Below, in pieces: positions 12,701-27,694 of a stretch of DNA of 64,000 nucleotides (its first letter is position 1; each line of letters opens with the position of its first letter). The notes below the pieces were generated by a model. That model had not been told where the DNA came from. It worked only from the letters and a program-made list of their open reading frames with translations, and did not search any database. Source of the DNA: Daphnia carinata. Its lineage: Eukaryota > Arthropoda > Branchiopoda > Diplostraca > Daphniidae. A program made the translations under genes and the position numbers. The stretch covers positions 6,610,679 through 6,674,678 of the forward strand of contig NC_081337.1 of assembly GCF_022539665.2 (NCBI RefSeq), given 5' to 3'.

Positions 12701-15700
12701 AAAAAAAAAGAAGTAGTCAAACGACCGTATAACGATATACAACACTCAAGCCAACCAGCCCATTGCTGCCGGGTCTCTATGGGCACACGTCAGACGAGTA
12801 ATCCAACGCCATCACTCATTTGCCACCCACCGGAAGTTAGTTCGCTACGGCATAACGGAACACAACAGTCTATACTCTTTTTCGAGGGAAAAATAAAACA
12901 TCGTCAATCACGGTGTTATAAAGCTTATACATTTTACGCACTGACATTACACTAGCGAGCGACACGAAGTCGAACGATAGGATTTTCAATCAATAAAGAA
13001 AAACTTGTGTATCGATTTCAGTGCCCTAACTGTTCTTCCGTCGAGAAAAGAGGTTTAAAAACAAATGCGCTAAGCGGTCAAAAAACATCCGTTGAAATCC
13101 AAGTCTCGAGGATCAGCGAAGCGTTCAAAGCTCCCGCTAATTCTAATCACCACCTGCCTTGTAGTTCGTTGTTATGTATATACGCAGCGTCATAATAGCC
13201 AGTTTCAGTCCAGTTGGGTACTTACAGGCTATTATGCAATGAGAGACCCCTTCCAATTGGACGTAAGGTATAAAAACGCGTGCATGCAGCAACACGAATT
13301 AACGAAGCACAGTTTGAAATTCAAACGGATTTTAGATTGAAGAAAAAAACGACTCAAATTTCGTCGAAGATATTATGGCGGAAATGGGTTATTTTACAAT
13401 CTCATCGATCCAGTAAGCGTCAAATCCCGACAAGTGTGTGACTCGAAGACACACATTAAAATAGTAACTTCAGATCTAATTCTCGTCTGAGCCCACACTG
13501 CCGCCTACGCATTCATATAATCGACCCATACGGATGCGATCCATTCTGGTCCTGATTGCATCTCACTAGAGATTAGTTTTTTTTCTTTTTTCTTCGATTT
13601 TTTTTTTGTTTTCTATAGCAAATGAGCATCATTGTCGTTTGAGAGACAAAGAAAGAGCAAACCCGAGATAACACAAGAGCCTGATTGAACTGATAACACA
13701 ATCATGTCATTGTGGGCAGGCAAGCGAAGAATCGTTCGATAATGAGATGAACGGCTGCTCAGCAACACACACACAAAAAACTAAAAACTACACAACAACA
13801 AAAAAAAAAACATTCAAACATGAGTAGAAGGGATCGATATTATAAATTTTATGTTGGAACGATGTAGCCATTGCCTGTGTTCCACTTATGAAAGAAAAGA
13901 GAAAATTCCAAAACGATGCTCTTGTTGTTATGCAGCCCAAGGTTTTCTATGTGCTTGTTCTTCCTGGGCACATGAAAAACAAGCCGACCGATTCTTGCCC
14001 ACGCCTTTTAGCTCGCAGTGGCACCTCATCTGCAATGCCATCAGCTTTTTAGTGCATTTACTTAATCTGGTCGTCGAACTTCCTCAGTTTGCTTTAGAGT
14101 AATATTTTAAATTAATATAAGGACCTTCTAGAAGGAAACCATCGTGCATTATGGATCGTCCCGCATTCAAGAAAACTAAAGCTAATTTTCCGTAAACAAG
14201 ATTATTGGTTGGAAAAAGTATACCAGCTCTCTGCATAAAAGGTTTTTAATTTTTTTACGGTTATTGTATTAGACTTAGGCTGAACGCGCAGTGTGTTATG
14301 AGCGTCATGACGGTCGTTGCTATGGGGGCGTGTATAGCGAACTGCGTGATGCTAACAAACTGGCTTCCTCCATCTATCGTTTCAAATGGTTGAAAACGTG
14401 ACAAACTTGAAACTCCCCTTCGTCTTACTTTCCCTTTTCCCCGAGCTAGTTTTGAAAATAGGCCGTACTAGTCCGTGAACTCATTTGTACGGCTTTCAAC
14501 GACGTCGATTTTACCTCCTCACGTGAAAAAATGAAAGAAGAGTGCTGTTGGATGCGGTCATATTTTGGCATCTCAGACCACTGCCATTGTCTCTGCGCCA
14601 CTAATCAAAACGCAATTGGGAATGTAGAACGTCTGTATATGTACAAGTAGACATTAAACTTTCGGCTTTTCGTCCCACGATTCTTGATTAACGAGCAATC
14701 AAAGATATCAAACTCGTTGTGTTCTGGTGCTGTAATAGAGACGATAGGCCATAGTCTCCCCTCTGAATGTATAACGTGAATCGTCATACCAACGACAGCC
14801 ATCATTAAAACTGATAACACAAAAGACTTGATATGCCGCCCCTCTGCGGGTGTGGTGGATCCCTTTTTTTTCTCGATTCATTATTCCAAAACCGTCTACT
14901 GTATACATCTATCTATCTCTGTAATCTGTAGGGGAAACCATTAAGTCTTCGAAGTGGGCTCGGTCATTTCATGGCTGACCGATTCGCTCCCCCTTTGTCG
15001 TGTTTGAGTCCACAATAGAACCAAGCGGTATATCTCTCATCGACGTATATACAATATACATAAAAAAGAGTTTATGAGGCAGGAGAAGAACAAGAGGCGC
15101 ACATCCCTAGGCAACGCACAAAAGTAAAATAAAGTATTTAAAAATAACGTCTCGAAGAGAATGATACGGCAAGATGCTTGGACGATTCTCGTTTCATTCG
15201 CTCAGTTTCGTTCGCGTTTTCTTTTAATGAAAAGAAGAGATACAATAACGAATCTCTGGTGCCGAATTTTTCTTCTTCTTTCTTTTATTGTTGTTATTAT
15301 TATTATTATTATTATATATCGCACGTTTGGAGCGACACTCTCAACGATCTACGATAATGGCTTCAATTCGCTTTGACAATCGTCTCTCTCAACAGCGAAA
15401 GAAAGAAGAAGTAAATGTCTAGTATCGCGAAGAAAAGCAATATCGCACGTTCAGCGTGATGCATTTCCTTTCGCCCAAGATAGGGAAGTGCAAGGTCTTC
15501 ACATTTCCGCGCTCAGAAACTGATTTAGTACCGATGATGACACCAAAACAGTCGGCAATGTAAAAAGCAAGACGCCAACACCGACACAAAAACAAACAAA
15601 CAAAAAAAAAAAGAAACAAATAAAAAGAAATGAATAGCAACTACTAAAGTCGCTTTCGCCAGTTTTGCTATATACATTCTCTCTGGAGATCGTTTGCTGT

Positions 15701-18700
15701 TAGATGGATGTGAATACAACAAAAGACGACAAAGCAAGGAGAAAAAAAAGCACGACTTTTATTGGGGATGGTTGAAGATATGGAAGAAGACAACGGCCAT
15801 GATGGACGAGCGAGGCTTTCGCGATGATGACTACGACGACGCGCGACTGCACGCATCGCTGCCACGCCAGAAGCTTAGCACACGCACGAGCGGACTCGAT
15901 GTTAAAAAAAAAAAACAATAATAAAAAGAATACAGGTTCAAAATAAAGGCAACGGAAGGTAACAAAGTGCCTAAAGGTGTAGGTTCGAGGAAATCTTTTT
16001 TTATCTGCGAACTATAAATCAAAAGGCAGAATGAACCACGTATTCATTTTTGCAGCTTAACTTGCACGAAGGTTTGTCCTACCCCAATAAAATTTACCGT
16101 AATTTTCTTTTTTTATTACTGAAAAATGGAACAGAAAAATGTAAAATGGGTTTACTGTGTTTACATGGTCCTTAAATTTGGCGAGGAAAAGACCCACTCA
16201 TAGAGACCCAAATGATTTAATGATGGTTTTGTGATTTTTCGTTATCGTTTTGCCACTTTGCTAGGGGACGAAGGGAAGCTTTATCTGGTTAATGAAAGGA
16301 CAATGTCCCAACAGAAGGGAAATGTAGACCATAATGGCGGATATTTTTTAAACTCCGGCCACCTATATTGGGCTAATGCGTTATATCGATCTAAAACGCG
16401 AGACGGATTGGAACAGCAAGTTGTGCCTAGCGTGCACGCAGATGCCCTCTAAAGTTCATCTCAACTGAGCGATTGAAGTGCGAGCTGAACTATCGCAGCT
16501 CGCATAACGATCTCAGTGTTGAACTGTACGAGAAGTAAAAAACTCCGATCGATATAGCCTTCCGTGAAGCTGATGCACAATTGAGTTGCAAAATGACCAT
16601 CAACTTTTGAATGATTTCTTTTTTCCCGTTGGCTTTTCTACATTAAATATTTTTTGTCAAAAAAATTGTGATTGGTTTGATCAATACTTTTTTTTTACGG
16701 TTACAGTTTTGGGTATCCGGTCACCTTTCGTTCCCGAGAAAGTGTCCTCGATGGTAGAGAATAAAAAGAAAAAATTAAAGGACGGCAGTAAAAGAAGTCA
16801 GAGCTTTAGTTTTTCCTGTCAAAAATAAGTTCGCAATTAAGTATTCGTGTAAAAGGGAAATTATAGGATTTGATCGAAGCTTCAGTTGCACTTTCAAGTT
16901 GAGATCAATCAAGATTTGAAGCCTACATTCGAATCATTTGAAAATGCTCTCCTCATTATTTCTATAGCCAAGAAAAAGGAAATTAATGTCCAATTTGCTC
17001 GAGACTTACTAAGAAGATTGGAAATATTCCCCAAAAGCATGCAAATGAAAAGCACTTCATTTGATCCATAAAATTTACGTAACATAAAAAAAATCGACTT
17101 TCCCTCTTCCGACAAATCGACATCATTTCCATGAAAATAAAAAGCTTTGTCGATTAAAGTGTTCAAATTGCGATTAAGCTTCATGTGCAGTTCACGGCAA
17201 GGAGGCGGACACAATAGCTTCTATAAGAGATTGGTTTCTTGTCAACTCTTTTTCATGGCAATTCTCTGTTGCTACGGCACTTACATTGTGTTTATATACT
17301 TAAGTATAAATTCCAGGCGAAACAGCAGCCATTAGTACTGCGACTAGTGTTCAATTTCATCAACTGGTGGTTCGTTATTGTAGCACATTACATTAGGACG
17401 CACGTTTCGTGTGCCAAGAGTTGATTTTCCGTTTTACTGCTGCGCATATTACATTGCTCATTTCGCCAATCTAGCATGTCAAGACTTGCAAAAAAAAAAA
17501 AAAAAAGAAATAGAAGAAGTCGGCTTTCATTTTAGTCGCGTTTCTATTTTTTTTTCTCAGGATTGGTGTAGCGTCGTAATCCAACAGTTCCACCTCACAC
17601 AAATTTTTGGGTCCGATTGATGACATGCCAGCTTGCAAAGTTTTATAAGCGTACAGCAATGGCAAGATTGCAGGTCGCCTAGATGAGACACACTTTGATC
17701 CTGAAATCGCCCAAATGTTTTGCGTGACTTGCCCTTATTATAACGGAAATGAGAAAGTTCCTGAATGTTCGCACAATCCGAGGAATCATCAGGATTCTTT
17801 TTTTTTCTGTCTTTCTATTTATTTATTTTATGTGCATGTTGGGACAAGCCCCTCAGCCTGTCGTGACAGTCTCGGGCTTTACAGAATGGCAAAACTTTTT
17901 TATTAGTGGACTCATATGGACTTCCCTCTCTCGATGATTGAATAAGAAACATCTAGGACGAGAAAAATCCAACGTCTGCTTCAGATGTTTCTTTCACGTT
18001 CTCGAAAAAAAAATACATTTACGTCAACGCCATACTTTGAAAAGTCAGTTTATGATGGACATAGCGACATAAAAATATGTTATGCAACTTAAATGAACTC
18101 TCAAACGGACAACTTTGGATGACGGCCCTCACCGTCAGGATGTTGAACTCGTGAATTTAGGACACTAATAAACGGATATCTAAACGAACGTATAAAATGG
18201 ATGATTTGAAATGACGTAAAGGAGGTTGTACTGTAGAGCTCCACAATTAGAACTTTCTTTTTCGTTGTGGATCAAATGTAACACATCCATATTTGAACTG
18301 GTTTTTACTGACAAGACAATAGATCTGGATCTCTTATTTCGCGTAGCAAACACTTCAACGAATATCAATTGATTCCTCACTCCCACTGCTGTAATAAAAA
18401 AATGACGCCCTGATAAACAGTGCCCGGATACCAAATCCCTAAAAACGTTTGTAACGAGCAACACCACTTTGACTAAAAGAGAGCGGAGAATGAAAATAAA
18501 ATAAAAACTAAACTTCTAATAAAAAAAAAAGTCCTTTTCGCCATTCAGTTGCCGATGGGTCGTTATACAATGTAGCCATGTTTCATTTCCTTTTTGCAGA
18601 AGAAGGCTATATATTCTCTGAATTCCATATTTTTCTCGATGGAAGAACATTTTGGCTCGTGTCTGCAATATATCTACTTGTAAAAAAAAAAAGAAATAGG

Positions 18701-21700
18701 GTCGTCAAATCAAACCAATCCGAGTGCAAAACGAGATTGCTCGTCTATAGCGTTTGTCATTCTCGTTTTCGCTTACAAACATCCACAACCAGATGTGTCT
18801 CTCGAAAAAAGTACCGTACCTCCTGACTTCGTAGTTCGATATATTTTTCATCCCTTCACAACAAAACGGAAGGTGCAACTCGTAGATTAAGTTCCACATT
18901 CAGTCAACTTCCTAATGTTTTGTTACATTTAATCTTCACGAGGGGTATACTTTTTAAAGCCGACATGTGTTTTATGATGAAACTTTGGTGGACGCACGTC
19001 AACAACAAAGTTGATGTAAAGCATTTCCCCCTCAAAAAGAAAAAGGTCAAAGAGATTTAAATCTCGAAGAACTCTCTTCCTGTTTCTTACTGGAGTGACA
19101 CAAAAGCTGGACCTAGTGATCTTTCAACAACGCGCGACGCAAGAAGCCAAGAAAGTTCAAAGTCAAGCTTCGGGTTTTCCGATATTCTTGCGTTTGACAG
19201 AAAAAAAAGGAGATGAATCTATAGATCGATTGGGTTCAATAAGAGATCCATCATATCGATTGATGGGCGAGGTTTATCCACCGTGTAGAATGTTGGCTGA
19301 ATTAGACGGCCTGCTTGTCTTCCAAAAGCATATACGGCGAATTGTTAAATCGAGCGAATTCGCACGTACGCTTTGTTGAATATGCAAACCTCCGTGAGAA
19401 GAAGAGGCATGTATCATAGTTATCTTTATTTTTCGCAAGATTTCTTCAGATGTTATCATCGCGTCGTAATTTTGGATTCACTGTTTGCTTTCGGATACGT
19501 TCGCATCATTTAAAATGATTGACGAACATTTCTCTTGTCTGCTTCTCACTCATCCCACTACTTTTGTTTGTTTTTTTTTGTTTTTTTTTTTATGTCTGAA
19601 ATTTCAGCAGAACAATCTTACATACAGTATATGGAAGCCCGTCGAGTGAGAAACAAAAAACAACGCGAGGAAAAATAAGAAGACAATAACAGCGACAGGG
19701 GGAAAAGGGTGGAAAGCTCTCACGACCGGGATCGGTTATATCTCGCGACTGGCGCATGAGATGGATTTTTATACGGCACATTGTGAGTATAAGACACAAG
19801 CGATGCTGCTTCTTTCTATACTTTCCATTTCCTCACTCCATTAAACATCCATGACGGTCTGCGTTCGTCTTCTCTTTTTTCTCTTCAGCCTTTCATCAAC
19901 CAGTCGGTGGCGGGTGAAGAGTTGCACGTCCGTGAAAATAGAATAGCAGATCCATAAAACGCCTCTAAATTTTTATTTTCCCTCTTCGCATGTTTTTTTT
20001 TCCCCTTTCTTTCTGTGTTTTCGTTTTATGGACGATCTCCGCCAGCCTGGCAAATTGCCGCAGCGACAGCTTGTCAACAAAACTTGCACACAGATCGAAA
20101 AAGAAAGAAACGAAATATTACCAGAAACTTCGATTCGATTTCAATCATTTTTTTCTCCTGACGTTAGCAACGGTTTGTTTTGTTTAGCACAACAAACGCA
20201 AATGGTGGGTGGAAAGAGCATATTGTTGCGTCCAACTGCGTTTTCGTTTCAATTCGGTCGAAACGCAACAGATCTTGTGACTGTACACACTCACGTCGTT
20301 ACGTTTCTTTTCGTTTACCTCGCATGTAAACACATCACGTATTCATCGTCAAAATCCGTCAAAGCTGAAAAGGAAAAAAGAAAATCCAAATAATATGAGG
20401 AATCAATTGCTAAAAGCTTTTCCCCCTTTTTCGGCGTATTTCCGTATCGCTTTTGTTGCCAACTTTTTTCGTGGTCTTGGTTACTGTTTTTTTTTTTTAT
20501 TCTTGGTTCTTTTCTTTCAGTATATTTTGCTCGACGGTTGTTGGGGAAGAAAAATATGGAAAACAAAACAAAGGGAAGGAACAAGACGTGGGTAATTCAG
20601 TCGATGATCATCGCAAAAAAAGTTTGAAAAGAAAATGGCCAAAGTGAATGGCTTACTCAAGTGACTAGTCGGCAAAGCCACCAGTTTCTACCGTGAACAT
20701 TTTTGGCTCCCGATCGTCATGCACGTCACCATCCATCATCGTTTGCACGTATAGAAAGAAAGCGGATAGCTACTTCTGAATGCTGGAGAAGAGTCAAAAT
20801 CTCTTTTGGGTTTTTATGCTTGCGCAGTCAAAGGAAGACGACAGGGATATACCACCGAAAGACAAAGACTTGAAAAATCTCCGAATAAACAGAAAAACAG
20901 GAAATCCGAGGCAGCGGGACGAAAACGATAGATGAAAACAGTATAACTGGAAAGATGTTCGAATAGTGCCAAAAAATAAGTTGATGAAGTCTAAAGCTCC
21001 TCTTCTGTTTTTTTTTTGTTTTCTAGAAATGTGACATTCAGCAAATAAAAACTATAAGGAACGAAGATGAATACGGGAGGCTATATAGAATAGTAGAACA
21101 TTAGTTTTATCAAATATTTATTTTTTTCGAGGGGGACTTGCTAGATGTAGTCAGCCACTAATCAAGATTGCTATCAGACATTTGTTACCCCTCGAGTTTT
21201 CGACCGAGGGCCTTCCGTCCGCACGAATAGCTTACTTTTTTTTACCGAGTTTGCGTATATCCTATAGAGGATCTAGTGTGTTTTTGTCGAATAAAGGGGG
21301 ACCTGGGGATGAATCTGTGTTCACGAGCGACCAAGAGAAGCCCTTGTATAAGGATCCCTCCCCCCCCCCCCCCCACGCTGTTAAAGCTCTGATATTGCTG
21401 AAAAGAATCATCAACCGTTCTTAAAAGCGGCCTGAACGGAGAGGATTAACGTTTCACCTGCACGCTATCCATTATCGTATTGTGTAACTGAACTAAAAGA
21501 TTTGTTTGTGTCCGCTTCCCCCATTTTTTTTTTCTTCTTAAAATGATACTAGAAAACGTTACGAAATCAGCCCGAAATGCCACTAGTTTTCCATATGTCA
21601 GGCGTGCAAATTCGGGATGCTACGCTTGTGATCTATACGGCTGTAAAATGTTGAGAATGGGACGTGCTAACGCGTAGAATGCACGCAAACTATTATCCTA

Positions 21701-24700
21701 TAAGAATACAGACTAGGAAAACTGTGACATAATTATATGCTAGCACTATATGATTGCTGTTGTTGTTTTGTTTTGTTTTCTGACCTTCACCGCTTTCATT
21801 CGCATTTTCAAAGTCAGCATTGGCTTTTTCGCTGCGTTTGAAAATTATTTCACGCAGAACGGAGACTCCACCCATCTTCCTGATTGTGATGGATGGCATT
21901 TAACTACTTCGCAAGGCTACAACAAAAACGAGTTGATGAAGAAAGTGCTTTCTCAATATTTAAGAGTGCAAAGAGGAATTACTGGCTCCATCAATCACAT
22001 TATTTTCGCCCTAGCGACGCGCTTCTGCTTTGTTCCTTGCTTCAGCCGAATTGCAAAAACGAATAAGGGACTAGAACGTTGGCCATCCATCTGATTCAAG
22101 TCGTTGTTGGAGTATACAGCCATTGTCAGTTGCTGCTGTAGTAAATTGAGTCGGTTCACGGGTCACAAGGTAAAGAAATCCGATAGACAATTCAAGAAGC
22201 AAACGGCAAAACGGGAGGTGTGGATTCTGCCCGTCCATTACGTAAACATAGGCATTCTACTGAATTCTGTCACACCCCCTAGCTCTCTCTGTTATTGTGC
22301 ACACACGCGATGCCAGTTCACCCACTGGTTGTTCCCGAGGAGAAGAAAACCAAGTTATTCAGCTGGCATAATATATGCGAAAAGACAAATAGCAAATACG
22401 CCTTAAACAAAAAAAAAAAAAAGAAATAGAAAAAACAAATATATTAAGACAGAAAGCACAAAGGTTTTATGTCCAGTTTTTTTTTTTTTTGTGCATTTCG
22501 GTGACAGGCCAGACGCCAAGACTAAGCAAGAAAAAAACGAACATTTTTAGAAGAAATAGGCTGCTCGACGAGAGTATCTAAACCTATTCAAAAATAGATT
22601 GCTTCTTTTAAGAGAAAACAAACTAGGATCACTGTCGTATCGTTGCGCCTTTTCGTATTCAAACGTCCGCGAAAACTTGAAAGGTTGCAGACAACATATC
22701 GGCTTTAACAAACAAAGAAAGAAACGAAGCCCAATGTATATCTTTTTTCCCCTTCACATTATTTTGTATTCCGCTTTTCGGGTGAGACCCCTTGACGCCA
22801 TTATCTTATTATTGACAATGGAAGAGCCAGTGGCTCCACCGCAGTTACTTGTTTATTGATATTGTTGTTCTAATCTGATTGCATACCAGTCTAATCTGTC
22901 TCTCTCATCCCCCCCGCATAGCAGTTTCATCCGAATTGTTCGTGACTGGCTGATTGGTCACTTACATTACCTCCCGTCTTGGTAGCATCCGTCACTGCAC
23001 GGAGTGGACATGTTCGTCTTGCGACAATTTACTAATTTATTCAAAATGGGTATTGCCAGTACTGATAGTGTCCGTCTTGTCTAAAGCAGATATTAAAGCT
23101 CTCCGAAAATCTTTGCACACCCATTCACGAACGAAATCAAGGCAGCGAAGGGAACAAGGTATGCAATTTTGTAGCTGGCACAGAAAGGAAACGATTGACT
23201 CTACGTATTATTATCGGATCAGCTTATTTACAGAAAATATACTGTATGTATTTATATCCTTTTGATAAAGATGTTTCCATTGGACTTTGAGAAAAGAAGA
23301 ATCCTCTTGTGTGCCGTACAATGCCAATATGGTCGGTCGAGAGCCAATGTGTGTAGGAAGTGAACGAGTGTGGCAATGGCTATAGGGACTTTGGGAATAA
23401 GGAATCGTATGGGGTTTAGCCATGGCGGTAGTTCGCCTTGGTTTAAAAAAAAAACGAGTCGGCAACAACAACGAACGTTATATAAAAAGAATAAATTCTA
23501 TGGAGGCAAAAAAAAAAGAAAAGAAAAAGGGAGATTGACTTTTGACAGGGAGAAAGAAAACGAAGAGGCCAATTCGGTAGCAAAAACCGGCAGCACTTCC
23601 TCGACAGCTTCGTAAATGGACTGGGAGATTGAAGTTGAACGCGCCAAAGCGTCGGTAACTTGAGATTGGCCTCGAGCAGAAACTATTTTACAGAACCTCA
23701 AAATGGGCTGACGTTTCAACAGATATAGATACGTACACATGTGTAAGAAGCGAAGAAGAGCCTGGGAATCTGCAAGTGCTTTGACATTCGGGACGACACT
23801 TCAAGAACTTGTTTTTCATTTTGAAAGGATGGAACTCCTTGGAGGTACACAATTTCAAATGTCATCATAGACGATTTTTTCATTCACTTTTTTCGATTAG
23901 CGTTCCTTTTTTCCCTATATACATTACGGCAAATAGATATTCTATTATAGGATCCGATGGTGTCCTTTCAAAGGCTATATTCCAACTATATCGTACATTT
24001 TCTGAAATGCATAGATGTTATCGTGTTTGACGTGGCCCGTTTGTAGAAAAAGTATGACCTAATATGTCGGCCACACTACGGGAATAGACACTTCCCACCA
24101 AACGAATGGGGAATCGAAGAATAAATATAATAATAAGCTCTCTTTATACACATCAGTTTGCTCGGCCACTGTCCAACTTTCTTGAAATGGTGCTGTCGGG
24201 ACCTCTCTTGTGGCATAACTTTACGCAAAGTTGATATTGCGTTTACTGTGATTTGAATTTACCTGTGTGGCACATGAGTGCCAGTAGAGCGAATAGAAAC
24301 CATTGCCAGTAACGAGTTCTCGGCTTGAGGGCAATTGAAGATGTCAAGTGTCGTTCCATGTTGATGTTCGTGATGTACTATGCAAACTGTGTTTCTTACT
24401 TTTGCAACGATTGGCTTTGCGTTGCAGTTCGATCGATGAGCGACTCGAGAGGCTGTGAAATCTTCGATGCCGTCTACTGAATGCAACACCATGGAAACTC
24501 CAGGATTCCCGGCTCTATCTACACGTGGGTGGACAGCCAGCGATGAGATAGCAAAATCCGAATGTCACTCAATACTTCAAAACGCGAATACTGAAGACGG
24601 AAGATCCAAATGTAGGCGTGAAACTCTGTGATTGCAATAGACGTCTATTTGCAGGTTCATTGTTCATGCACGAACTGCCGTGTCATTGATCCCGATAAAA

Positions 24701-25315
24701 AATGCAGCCCATGGAAAAGGGCTGTACAGCCCGTGCCAACTTTGGTGAACAGCGACCATTCAAAACAAGTACACAATAACCACAATCAAAGAAGATTAAA
24801 CTTCGATTTGCCATATGCACACACACAAAACCAAACAAAACTTGAAACTTTTCAACCACCAACGACTGGTGTAATTATTGTTCTGCCAACTCTTGCATTT
24901 GATTACTGCACGCCAATCAACGTATCTAGAGTGATAGCAACAAATGACAGGAAACGCATATGTTGTAAAGATCGGTGTTAGCTGGATGGCGGAGCGATGT
25001 TACCTGATGGCTTACTCGGAGCCCGACTGCGGTCCCAACGACTCAGCACTGGGGTTTTCAATGTTACCCTAGCTCGGCTTTATTCACGCAGAGTCGCAAA
25101 CACAAGCCGTGCAAGTCGACGCAGAACGAAGGGGCGGTCTTACTTTGGTTCACCCACCCCTTCTCGTTGGTTGCACTAAATAAGAGTGGAGATCCCCACC
25201 AGTACGCCGTCTATTCTTTTTGTTCCACCCGTTCTATCCCCCTCTTTCAATATCCATAGTTTGTTATGTTTGTATGTTCGTGTGTTGTCTCTGTGTGTCC
25301 TCGTCCGCCTTGCAG
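6714..25315. other. 18.6 kb without a supportable gene
   Basis: This stretch lies upstream of the Dpr-like Ig1 exon and probably contains its missing signal-peptide exon, 5' UTR and long first intron. No conserved domain was recognised in any frame. It holds long homopolymers: A20 at 6987-7006, A18 at 8459-8476, T20 at 8745-8764 and C15 at 21360-21374. It also holds a TTA/ATT triplet run near 15286-15315. Small inverted repeats occur at 10568-10619, 16479-16504 and 24719-24732. Confidence 0.5.
16479..16504. repeat. Short perfect inverted repeat (9-bp stem, 8-nt loop)
   Basis: Arms TGCGAGCTG and CAGCTCGCA around AACTATCG. It is GC-rich against an AT-rich background and has no nearby gene to assign it to. 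Confidence 0.7.
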
Positions 25316-25381
25316 GAGAGTGACACCGAAGCGCAATCTCGCCTTCAGCTTGAACGCATAAACACTCGTAGTATCGTCTAA
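25316..25381 (+). CDS. Possible terminal coding exon of an unidentified plus-strand gene
   Basis: A pyrimidine-rich stretch ends in CTTGCAG at 25315 and is followed by 21 sense codons and TAA. The peptide begins ESDTEAQ and ends NTRSIV, and its codon choice looks like real coding sequence. No partner exon upstream was recognised and no protein family is evident. With only 22 codons a chance frame is quite possible, so this is a prompt for a transcript check rather than a firm call. Confidence 0.22.
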   Translation, partial: ESDTEAQSRLQLERINTRSIV

Positions 25382-27694
25382 TGTATAACCCACCCCACTT
25401 TTTTTTTTTTATTTATACCTTCCAATTCCAAAGAAGCCTTGATGTACAATCAATGTTTCTTCTCCGCATTATCGACCAATCTGTTTTTACTTTTAGATTT
25501 TTCGTCACGGTTCATTTTTTTTTCTCCGTTTTGTTGGTGATTTGAATCAAGCGCTTTTCTTCTCGGGAAGAATCACGTGCATTTCGTGTGCGTGTTTTTC
25601 TCCATTCTTTTGTGCAGTCTGACTATACAGGTCGATTAAGAGCTTCTGTATGTATACACGGCGTCCTACACAGTAGCACCCATCGATACTGAAGCACCGA
25701 TAACAAAAAAGGAAAAAGGGGAAGATAAAAGAAGCTAAAAATGGAAATTCTTTTTAGTGAGAATAGAATCCGAAAAATATTTCTATCGCAGACACAACGT
25801 TGCTGTTTATGCATACTGTACTTTTATAACGACAAAAGCCATACGACACGAAGCGGATGTGTGGATCATAAGAGGCCTTCTTTAGTGGGTATCTCTCTAT
25901 GACTAGAAAGCGGATCTAAGTATAAACGTTCAATTGTAACGCGTGTTCTGCTCTTCTTACCACTCGACTCCGATATACACGTTCATCCAAGAGGTGTTGG
26001 TATCGTGATTGCATTTCAGGGCAAGGAGAAACTCTTCAATTTATTCCGTAGCCAACTGAGAGATAAGAAGCGAAAAAATAAATTCTAAAAAAAGTATTGC
26101 AATAGAGTAGGTCCAATTCACGTCCCTCTCCGGGAATCGATCTGATAGCCATACAATTTCTGTCAATTTATAGCCAGGATACCTCAGATGTAGAGATGAC
26201 AATCGTGGTAAAGCGATGGGACTCGCCACGGAAATCCTATTTACCCCCGTCCAGTTGAAGAAAATGAAAAGAAAAAACTGAAAAAATAAATAGCTAGCAG
26301 CTATATTGCTTCCCTCTTTTATGTACTCTATACTTGAGAGTTAAGATAGTAACCCACATAGTGGACATGTTCTCCCGTTTTTCACTTTTACAGTTACCGA
26401 ACATATCCTTTAGTTCCTGACATCCAAACGGCGGGATGCTTATTTGAAGTACTGTAAATATAAATTGCTGACTGTACAAGAGGTCAAAATGTAAAAGGAG
26501 AAAAAAAAAAGGCAAAGAAAAGCGGTTGAGTTCGCGGTTTTGTCGACATAATAGGATTGAGCATAATTGAAATATTCCATGCAGAATCAGGAGACTATGC
26601 GCGTGACGCCCAGCGAAAGCACACACTGTGACTGCACGACCGTTAAGTAAAAAAAATGTGCAGTGCTTCCTTCATGTTCCTCAAGGGTCAAGAGCTAAGA
26701 ATTAAAACAAGAAATGTTGAAAACTTTTTTGGGATTTCAGTAATTAGCAGAATGAGTATATATACAGTACGTCTGGCCTACATGTAGAACCCGTAATAAT
26801 AATGAACTGGCATCGACTTTTTATAGATTGGGCCCTGCTGGCATTGGCTTTGCGGCTACAAGCGCATCAGTCAATTTAGAGTTAGCTACCAAAGAACAAT
26901 AGAGAGCCTAACTAAGCCAAGCTAGGCGATGGAGAAGTATTTGTCGCACGTCGTTGAATTGGCTAGGATACTGTCTACTTTTACATCACGGCCGTATTAT
27001 GGATTACACTTTCGACGGAAGCTCATTCGTCAGCAAACATTAGTACGTCAGCGGTAATCGAAGAAAGAATATTGTGGTTTAGCGGCACGCTTGTACAGTG
27101 TTCTGTTAAAGATCTATCCCACTCATGTGTGCTTACTGGGCTTCTTAAAGCACTAAGACTTCTTCCGCATTTCTTGGAAGCACAGAGAGGGGACTGCAAG
27201 AATAACACAACAAGAAACCTGAGTGAGTTGCTCTTGTTGCGCATACAAAGCAACGTGTTTACACATCAGGTTCCTTTTTTTTCTGCTTTTCTTTTGTGCT
27301 TGCCTTTTTTTGGATGCTTATATTTCGTATCCACCCGTGCTGTGTCCGTGTACACTTCATGATTGTCGAACGCAATACTCTGACGCAACCAGACGTCGAT
27401 GACGCTACCTGAAATCTTTGAAATGAGGGAAACAAAACAAAGTGCATCTTCTTTCTAGTCTTCACTTTACGTGCGCTGTCTTTGCATGCTACCCCCGGGA
27501 TTTGTTTTATTCTTTTTTGGAGTATAGTGTATAATGCTTAGACGAAAGCGAAAAACATCTTCGTTTAAGGCTCTGTTATTTGTTAGGCTTTTACGTGTTT
27601 GTGTTTACTGAGAAATGTCGTTAGCGTTTAGAAGTACTTCTGTTTCATCCACCTTAGCTTTCACTGCTAACGCAACAAGAGATCCTTCTTTGTT
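25382..27694. other. 2.3 kb without a recognised gene
   Basis: Frames of up to about 110 codons occur here, but none shows a domain, a signal peptide with a donor site, or other convincing coding structure. Confidence 0.5.

Noticed and set aside
14605-14820. Candidate Dpr signal-peptide exon on the minus strand (MLSVLMMAVVG)
   Set aside because: The start looks like a leader, but no good GT donor ending in phase 1 follows, so it cannot be joined to the Ig1 exon with confidence.
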